From contig PLMM01000380.1 in NCBI GenBank assembly GCA_003142495.1, positions 1-13,340 on the forward strand: a DNA stretch of 13,340 bases, given 5' to 3'. Positions 1 to 7,400 of this stretch are shown one piece after another (position 1 is the stretch's first letter; each line of letters opens with the position of its first letter). Under the pieces are notes generated by a model. It worked only from the letters and a program-made list of their open reading frames with translations, searched no databases and was not told the DNA's origin. This DNA is from Gemmatimonadota bacterium. GTDB taxonomy: Bacteria > Gemmatimonadota > Gemmatimonadetes > Gemmatimonadales > Gemmatimonadaceae. A program made the translations under genes and the position numbers.

Positions 1-62
1 AGACGCGCTGGACTTAGGATCCAGTGGGGAAACCCGTCCGGGTTCGAGTCCCGGCTTTCGCA
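1..62 (+). tRNA. tRNA-Leu (anticodon UAG), 5' part cut off by window edge
   Basis: The sequence begins inside a tRNA gene just before the anticodon arm. The anticodon stem is CTGGA/TCCAG around the loop CTTAGGA, giving anticodon TAG, which reads leucine CUA/CUN codons. A long variable arm (TGGGGAAACCCGT) follows, as expected for the class II tRNA-Leu. The T arm is CCGGG-TTCGAGT-CCCGG. The 3' acceptor strand CTTTCGC plus discriminator A ends at 62, and no CCA is encoded. The 5' acceptor strand and D arm lie upstream of the window. The gene matters for its neighbour: the remnant of a site-specific recombinase lies about 120 bp downstream, so this tRNA 3' end was probably an integration site. 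Confidence 0.93.
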
Positions 63-92
63 TAGTGTTGACACGCAACGAGCTGGGCCGCC

Positions 93-128
93 TCAGCAGT
101 TGCAAGTCAATCAGCAGTTGCAAGTCAA
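93..128. repeat. Perfect 18-bp tandem direct repeat (two copies)
   Basis: TCAGCAGTTGCAAGTCAA occurs at 93-110 and again, identical, at 111-128 with no spacer. It lies between the tRNA-Leu 3' end and the recombinase remnant. It could be an arm-type binding site of the lost element, a replication-slippage duplication, or a remnant of the element's end. The sequence alone does not decide. Confidence 0.85.
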
Positions 129-181
129 GAAGACGCTGTTCGCTGAGGTCGTAGTAGAAGTCGCAGTGCGGCGCGTGTTGC

Positions 182-580
182 TCACGAACGCGCCTCCGCC
201 TGGCGCTCGTCCATCGTCGGCTGAAAGCGACCATAGATCTGCGCGACATGGAGCACGGTAGGCGGGTCCGAGTTGCGCGGCGATCACCTCGAGTGGCAGG
301 CCGTGCTTCCGCCACCGCACCTCCAGCGAGTGCCGGGCATCGTGGACCGTCAAATCGTCGATCTTGAGCCGCGCACACGCCTGCTTGTGAAACCAGTAGA
401 TCTTGTAGCGCGAGATCCCCGCGAAGATCGGCGTGATGGCGTAGTCGATCGGCTCGACTCCAGGCGCGGTCATCACGTCGTGGAGCGTTGCAAGCCCTGC
501 CGTAATCGCCGCGGGCGTGAGCTCTGAAATGAGCATGCGCTTGCCCGTGAAGCGGTCGACCTGCCGGCGATACGTTTCCG
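182..580 (-). pseudogene. Tyrosine recombinase (phage/island integrase) remnant, C-terminal and frameshifted
   Basis: Read on the minus strand, this stretch encodes the C-terminal catalytic part of a tyrosine recombinase. The central peptide contains the HxxRH motif (HDARH, codons at 344 down to 330) followed by an HGLPLEVIAAQLG helix, typical of the family. The active-site tyrosine appears as IYGRFQPTMDE (Tyr codon 233-235), but in a different frame. A frameshift or small deletion around 252-265 therefore separates HxxR from the tyrosine and removes the conserved LGH histidine. The shifted frame ends in TGA at 182-184. The N-terminal core-binding domain and the first catalytic arginine are absent: recombinase similarity fades near 580, where IS3-like sequence begins. 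The position beside tRNA-Leu fits the integrase gene of an integrative element. It cannot encode an active enzyme as it stands. Confidence 0.8.
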
Positions 581-592
581 CCGTTCCAGTCG

Positions 593-768
593 CATGTCGA
601 AGCGCGGCTCGCCATCTTCCGCTACATCGAAGGCTGGTACAACCCTCACGGTCGTCACTGCGCACTCGGACAACGGTCACCCATCACTTTTGAACGACAG
701 CACGCACCGACACCAACCGCCGCTTGAAATCCCAACTACCACCGCTCCACCGAAGCGGGGCAACTCCA
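593..768 (+). mobile_element. IS3-family insertion sequence, 3' remnant (transposase OrfB C-terminus plus likely right end)
   Basis: In the plus frame starting at 593 the translation contains EARLAIFRYIEGWYNPHGRH and, shortly after, ALGQRSPITFERQHA before a TGA at 725-727. This is the signature C-terminus of IS3-family DDE transposases (the YIEGWYNPxRRHSALG block). One residue departs from the usual form: G replaces R in NPHGRH. About 30-40 bp after the stop, CCGAAGCGGGGCAACTCCA resembles an IS3-type terminal inverted repeat ending in CA, which would put the IS right end near 768 (or 774). The rest of the IS, including the DDE core, OrfA and the left end, is missing, so the element is dead. 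On its left it meets the integrase remnant and on its right the pgl fragment. Confidence 0.75.
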
Positions 769-778
769 ACTCCAGGCC

Positions 779-1045
779 GAGTGCGTCGACGCAGTCGCGA
801 TGTGGCGAATCACCCTGACGCCATTGATTGTAAATGATGCTCGTAATGTGACTTCTGTCGTGTCCGGGGTTAATAAAGCCGATCGAATCGCAGAAGTGCT
901 AGAAGGTCCGCACGCGCCGTACCGCTTGCCGGCGCAGGCGATCCTCCCCGTGCGGGGACGCCTCACCTGGCTGCTCGATGAGCCTGCGGCCTCGCGCATT
1001 CGTGCCGGCCGGCCCGGCCGAGCCGAAGTGGAGTTACGAGCATGA
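779..1045 (+). pseudogene. pgl: 6-phosphogluconolactonase, C-terminal fragment
   Basis: The frame reads WRITLTPLIVNDARNV, then VSGVNKADRIAEVLEGPHAP, then LPAQAILPVRGRLTWLLDEPAA. This is the C-terminal third of DevB-type 6-phosphogluconolactonases (R-[IV]-T-L-T...N.AR; SG..KA..L..VLEGP; PAQ...P..G...WL.D.AA). The complete enzyme, about 230-260 residues, hydrolyses 6-phosphogluconolactone in the oxidative pentose phosphate pathway. Only about 85 codons remain. The N-terminal phosphate-binding part is absent, and the similarity starts directly after the presumed end of the IS3 remnant, so the gene was probably cut by IS insertion followed by deletion. An ATG at 800 lies inside the fold and is unlikely to be a true start. 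The stop TGA (1043-1045) overlaps the ATG of the next ORF (ATGA). Confidence 0.75.
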
Positions 1046-1302
1046 ACGTGATGAGGTTAGCAGAGTTACTGCTGGACGGGTCCGAACTCACGCCAGGACA
1101 GCTCGCAGAAGTGCGCGCGATCGGCACAATGGCCTACTCGGAATTCGCGCGAGGGGAAGCTCCCGCGGATACCTTCGAGAGGGTTTGCGCACGACTGCGC
1201 CTGATGCTGACGACGCGTCAAACCGGCCGATTTGACGAGAATTTTCGGGCGTGGCGCGCAAGGCACGGTCGAGACGGCATGCCGGATAGTCGTGAGAGTT
1301 GA
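1042..1302 (+). CDS. Small hypothetical protein (86 aa)
   Basis: I do not recognise this protein. It starts at ATG 1042, overlapping the stop of the pgl fragment (ATGA), with a GGAG-containing stretch (1030-1033) at a usable Shine-Dalgarno distance. It has no membrane segment, signal peptide or cysteine pair. It is charged and apparently helical: an N-terminal leucine-rich stretch (MRLAELLLDGSELTPGQLAE), a middle with FARGEAPADTFERV, and an arginine-rich C-terminus. Its TGA at 1300-1302 overlaps a TTG (1299) in frame with the giant gene downstream. The junctions suggest that it once sat in an operon between pgl and the glucan synthase gene. It could be a real small gene or chance open sequence in GC-rich DNA. 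Confidence 0.45.
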   Translation: MNVMRLAELLLDGSELTPGQLAEVRAIGTMAYSEFARGEAPADTFERVCARLRLMLTTRQTGRFDENFRAWRARHGRDGMPDSRES

Positions 1303-1403
1303 TCCAGCATGATTTTCCTCCGCCTCTCGCCCGGTCGCGGCATCAGCGCTTCGTGGCGCACGTGACCACCCTGCGACGTATTCTCAGTGGCGGTCGCGAG
1401 CCA

Positions 1404-4400
1404 ATGCGCAAGACGCGAGATACCGCGCGCAGCTTGCGCGACTGCGAAGCCGCCGAGGGGTGGTGCTCGGTCTCGTCTCCCATGCGAGAACTGTTCAGCG
1501 CGGACCAACTGGGCCAGTCCGCCCGTGAGCTTGCCCGACGGCAACGGAGCGAGCCCGAGGGGGCGCCTCAGGTGCGCCGCCTGCGGGGGCTCGGGGTATT
1601 GTTGGCTAAGCTCACCGATAGTGAGCGCGTGTTGCGCGACGTTCGCCGCACGCTACTCCGTGCGACTGGTCGAGGGCTAGACATCAGCCCCGCAGGCGCC
1701 TGGTTGCTGGACAACTTCTTCATTGTCGTTGAGCACGCTCGCGAGATTCGGGCAAGCATGCCACGCCGGTACTATGACACACTGCCCAAGCTCTCCACGG
1801 GCACACTGTCAGGCTATCCTCGCGTCTACGAAATCGCTCTCGAGCTCATCGCCCACACGGACGGCCAACTCGATCAGCAAAACATCGAGATCATGATGCG
1901 TGAGTATCAAAGCGTCGAGCCGCTCACGCTGGGCGAGCTGTGGGCGTGGCCTGTCATGCTCCGAATGGGATTGCTCGAGAACGTTCGTCGCATGGCGATG
2001 CGGACAGCGCTCGACCTGACGGATGTCGCGTGCGCGGACGAATGGGTTGGTCGTTTCCGCGAGGCCGCCGGCGACGAGATACCAGCGGCAGATCATGGCG
2101 AAATCCCCTCGAATGTGCGTCGCCCCACTTCGAAGGCTGCCGTTGCCAATGCGCGACTCGCCCGTGAGCTGGCCACGTTCGTGGCCTATCCGCCGGAGCT
2201 CACCCCAGCTTTTCTCACGCGGTTCTTCCAGCAGATTCGCGCGGCGCGCGCGGATTTCACGCCGCTCCTCTGGCTCGAGCAGTGGATCGCTGAAGACGCG
2301 ATGAGCGTCGAGGAGGCCGTGCAGCGCTCCATGCAGCGTCTCGCGTTGACACAACTCGTGATGGCGAACAGCATCACCAGCCTTCGCACGGTAGCCAGCT
2401 TCCCCTGGCCCGAATTCGTCGAGTCGATGAGCGCCACCGAAGCCGTACTGCGCACGGACCCGACGGCTGTGTATCAGTCGATGACGTTCGACACACGCGA
2501 TCGCTATCGTCACGCCGTCGAACGGATGGCCAGGCGCGCGGCGATGCCGGAGCCTACAGTCGCGGCGGCCGCCATCGGATTGGCGAGTCGCCCGGTCCCC
2601 ACGGGGCGTAGCGCCGACGATCCGAGTGCGATAGACGATCAGGGACTGACGGGGCACGTCGGCTACTATCTGCTCGGTAGCGGTTGTCGGGAGCTCGAAC
2701 GCGCTATTGGCTTCCGGCCCACGCTTGCGGAGCGCATCCAACGATTCGTTGGGCATCGCCCCGGCTTCTTTTATTTCGGATCACTCGCTCTGATGACGAT
2801 CGGCTTCCTCGCGATCGTGCTCACCCCATTGCCCGACACGACAGCGTTTGGCGCGCGCGCGCTCGTGGCAATGTTGGCGCTTCTGCCAGTGAGCGAGGTC
2901 GCGATCGCGCTCGTCAACCAGCTGGCGATGATGCTCGTGCTTCCGGCACGCCTGTCGCGCCTCGACCACGCGAAGAATGGCGTGCCGGTTGAGCATCGCA
3001 CGATGGTGGTCGTTCCGATGCTGCTTGATCGCCCGGGTGCCAGCCGGGATGCCCTCGATCACCTCGAGACGCAATTCCTCTCCAATCACGACCCCGAGAT
3101 CCGCTTCGCGCTGCTGGGCGATTTCACCGACGCCGACTCGGAGACGCGAGACACCGATGCGGCGATCGTCCAGGCGGCAGTGGAGGGTGTCCGTCGCCTC
3201 AATCGGGAATACGGGGAAGATGCGTCGCCTTTCTACTACTTGCATCGACCGCGCCGATGGAACCCGAACGAACGCGTGTGGATGGGGTGGGAGCGGAAGC
3301 GCGGCAAGCTCGCCGAGTTCAACGCCTTTGTGCTCGCCCGTACACGCGGCGCCTTCTCCACCGTTGAGGGCGACATCAGTTGGCTCGCCGGAGTGCGATT
3401 CGCGATCACGCTCGACGCCGACACAGTGTTGCCGCGCGATGCAGCGGCGGCGCTCGTAGGCACGATCGCGCATCCGCTGAATCGCGCCGTCGTCGACACC
3501 GCACGCGGACGCGTGGTCCGAGGATACGGCATTCTCCAGCCGCGCGTCACCGTTACGCTCGAGAGCGCCAACCGATCGCGATTCGCCTCCATCTTCGCGG
3601 GCCATCCAGGCGTCGATCCCTACACCTCTTCGGTGTCTGATGTGTATCAGGATCTCTTTGGCGAAGGCACATACACCGGGAAAGGAATCTACGACATCGC
3701 CGTTGTCGAACGGTTGACCGGGTCACGCTTTCCTGAGAACACCGTGCTCAGTCACGATCTCATTGAAGGTGCGTACGCCCGCGCCGGGCTCGTGACCGAC
3801 GTCGAAATATTCGACGAGTATCCGTCGCGTTATCTCACAGCGACGAGTCGACAACATCGATGGATTCGCGGCGATTGGCAGCTCCTGCCGTTGCTGCTCG
3901 CGCGCGGGCCCGTCAGAATGGCGCTCACCAACCTCTCCCGATGGAAGATCGTAGACAATTTGCGGCGGAGTCTCCTGCCCATCGCGATGCTCGCGTGGCT
4001 GGTCGCGGGCTGGACAGTTCTTCCGGGTCGGCCAGCGATCTGGACAGCGGTCGCGCTCGCAATCTTTGCGACGCAGTGGCTGGCGGCACCCGCTCTGGCG
4101 ACGATGCGTCCACCGCCTGGCCAGTCGTGGAGACCGTACTACGCGGCGTTGGAGCGCGATGTCGCGGCCGCGCTCGCACAGGTCGGGCTCGCCGTCGTGT
4201 TCCTGCCCCATCAAGCCATCATCGCAACCGACGCGATCGTCCGCGCACTGGTCCGCACGTACGGCACTCACCGGCACATGCTCGAATGGCAAACGGCGTC
4301 GCAAGCCGAGCAGGCCTCCGCGATCGTGAACGTTCGGCACGAAATGGCATTCGCCGTGCTTCTCGGCGTGGTCCTGGCGTCGTGGGGCACCGTCGTCTCT

Positions 4401-7400
4401 CACATGGCGCTCGCACTTCCCTTCGCGGCGTGCTGGCTCGCCGCACCGTGGATTGCGCGCCGAATCAGCGCTCCGCTCCTTCGCGGCAATCTCGCGCTGT
4501 CGATGTCCGAACGCGCCACGTTGCTCCGGTACGCGAAGCTCCACTGGCGCTACTTCGACTGCTTCGTGCGTGCGGAGACGCATTGGCTGGTGCCGGACAA
4601 CTATCAGGAGACGCCAAACCCCGTTGTCGCCGACCGAACTTCGCCGACAAATATCGGCCTGCAACTGCTCGCGACGGTTTCGGCATTCGACCTCGGGTTT
4701 ATCGAACGCGCCGAACTGATCACGCGCTTGACACGGGCGCTCGACACCATGGAGTCAATGCGCCGGCTGCGCGGCCACTTCTACAATTGGTACCGTCTTT
4801 CCGACTTGGCGGTCCTGGAGCCACCGTACGTATCGACCGTGGATTCTGGCAATCTTGCCGGCCACCTGATTGCAGTCGCGTCGGCCTGCCGCGAGCTCGC
4901 CGACAACGTGCGGGGCGCGCATGGCGAGGCCGAGGCCATTGACTTCGGGCGCCTCGGGAGCCTCGCGGAACGTGCGCGGGCGATCGCGTTGGGCATGGAC
5001 TTCACAATGCTCCTGGACGAGCGTCGAGCCTTGTTCGCGATCGGATTTAGCGAACGTGCAAATCGACTCGACCCGTCGTCGTACGATCTGCTCGCGTCCG
5101 AGGCACGTCTTGCGAGCTTCGTCGCGATCGCAAAAGGCGATGCGCGAACGGAGCATTGGTTTCGGCTCGGCCGCGCGCTTACCTCGCACGCCGGTCGTAC
5201 GGCACTCGTCTCGTGGAGCGGGAGCATGTTCGAGTATCTCATGCCGGTGCTCGTCTTGCCCTCGCAGCCCTATTCACTGTTGGATCAGACGCATCGCGCG
5301 GCCGTGCGCCGCCAGATCGTGTACGCGCGCGCGCGGGGCGTGCCGTGGGGCATTTCCGAATCGGCGTACAATGGGCGCGACCAACACCACACCTATCAGT
5401 ATCGCGCGTTCGGCGTTCCCGATCTCGCACTCCAACGCCGGCTCGCGAACGAATTGGTCATTGCGCCGTATGCGAGCGCGCTCGCGGTCCTGACCGATCC
5501 GCACGACGCGCTGCGGAATCTGGAATCACTGGAACGTGCTGGCGCACTCGGCGATTTTGGCTTTTACGACGCGATTGATTACTCGCGCCCTGATCCGCAC
5601 TCGACACGCGCAATCGTTCGAACGTCGATGGCGCACCACATCGGCATGAGTCTGGCCGCATTCGGGAACGCCCTCGACGTCATCGGCGGCGAGGGCGTGT
5701 GGCAACGGCGTTTCATGGCCGACCCCTACTCTCGCGCGGCGCGTTTGCTGCTCGACGAGCGTGTGCCTCGCCGCTATGTCGCACAGTCATCGCAACCGGA
5801 TGTTGCCGAACCCGAGCCCCCGCACGGGACGCGCCCCGCGCCGGTCGTCCGCGAGTTCGACAGCGCTGCAACCGCAGAGCCGCGGGTGTCACTCCTGGGC
5901 GGCGTTCCGTACTGTGCGCTCATCACCAACGCGGGCAGCGGCTACAGCCGCTCGCACGGGATGGCGGTCATGCGCTGGCGCGCGGATGCGACACGGGATG
6001 ACACGGGGCACTGGATCTACGTAAAGGATATCTCGGCCCGGCGTCTCTGGTCGGTGACGTATCAGCCGACTGCCGCGGAGCCCGACGCCTATCGGGTGCG
6101 CTTCGCCACGGATCGCGCGGTTTTCGTGCGGCGGGATGGAGACATCGGTACACGAACGGATATCGTCGTCGTGCAGCGCGATCGCGCCGAAGTGCGAGTA
6201 GTGACGCTGACGAATCGCTCGCGCTCAACGAGGGACATCGAGCTTACAAGCTATGGGGAAGTGGTGCTCACCGATCCAGACGCCGATCGCGCGCATCCCG
6301 CATTTCAGAAACTGTTCGTGGAAACAGAGTGGCTGCCAGGCGGTATGATCCTCGCAAGTCGTCGGCCGCGAACCGCCAGCGAGCATCGTCCGTGGTGTGC
6401 ACACGTCGTGGCGACGGGTCCAGAACGCGTCGGCGATGTGGGATTCGAGACTGACCGCGCGCAGTTTCTCGGGCGCGGCCGCACTTCGCGCAACCCGCGC
6501 GCGCTCGACGATACCGCGACGCTCACCCGCAGCGTCGGTGCCGTGCTCGATCCGATCGTTGCGCTCGGCGTCCGTCTGCGGCTCAAGCCTGGGCGATCGG
6601 CAACGGTGGCGTTCACCACGCTCGTCGCGGATTCGCGCGACGAAGCGCGCCAGGTGGCAGACCGGTATCTCGATCTTCGCGCAGCCGACCGCGCGCTATC
6701 GCTGTCGTCGACCACGGCCCAAGTCGAGCTGCGCGATCTGGACGTGTCGCCGTCGGACGCGGCGCTGTATCAGGAGCTGGCCGGTGCGCTCATCTATCCG
6801 AACGAGGAACTGCGCGCCTCCGTCACGGTACGCGCGGAGAATCGACGAGGACAGCGCGCGTTGTGGATGCACGGCATCTCCGGCGATTGGCCACTTGTCC
6901 TCGGGACCATTGGCAATGCGGTGGGCCTGCCCAGCGTGCGTGAGCTTCTGGTGGCGCACAAGTACTGGCGCATGAAAGGGGTACGCGCGGATCTGGTGAT
7001 CCTGAACGCGGAGGCACACTCGTATGTGCAGCACCTGCACGATCAGCTCATGTCAATCGTTCGCACCTCCAGTGAGGGCGGTCTGATCGATCGGCCAGGT
7101 GGCGTGTTTGTGCGCCGCGCCGACGGCATGACTGACGAAGATGTCGCGCTGCTTCGCGCCACGGCGCGCATCACGATCGTCTGCGACGGCGTCGGACTTG
7201 GCAAAGTGCACGATGCGGCATCCGGCACGACGCTGATCGCGTCCGAAGATCCGTGGGCGACCGCAACTCGCCCGCGTCGGCAGTCGCCACCGTTACCAAT
7301 CCTCCCTGCTATCGCGAGCGCCACGATAGCCGCAAACGCACGCGCGATTCAAGATGGTGGCCCGCACCAAGCGATCGACCTCGCAAACGGCTTGGGTCGG

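Noticed and set aside
1809..2756. Long minus-strand open frame (315 codons) opposite the glucan synthase
   Set aside because: It is a shadow of GC-rich coding sequence: the plus frame carries continuous family motifs, while this frame gives Arg/His-rich sequence with no recognisable domain.
3723..4664. Minus-strand open frame (313 codons)
   Set aside because: It lies opposite the glucosyltransferase and membrane segments of the glucan synthase. Its composition is Arg-rich with no motif, so it is a shadow frame.
3860..4942. Plus-strand open frame (360 codons) in another frame inside the glucan synthase
   Set aside because: It is Arg/Ala-rich with no domain, and the real frame here encodes conserved membrane and glycoamylase-like blocks.
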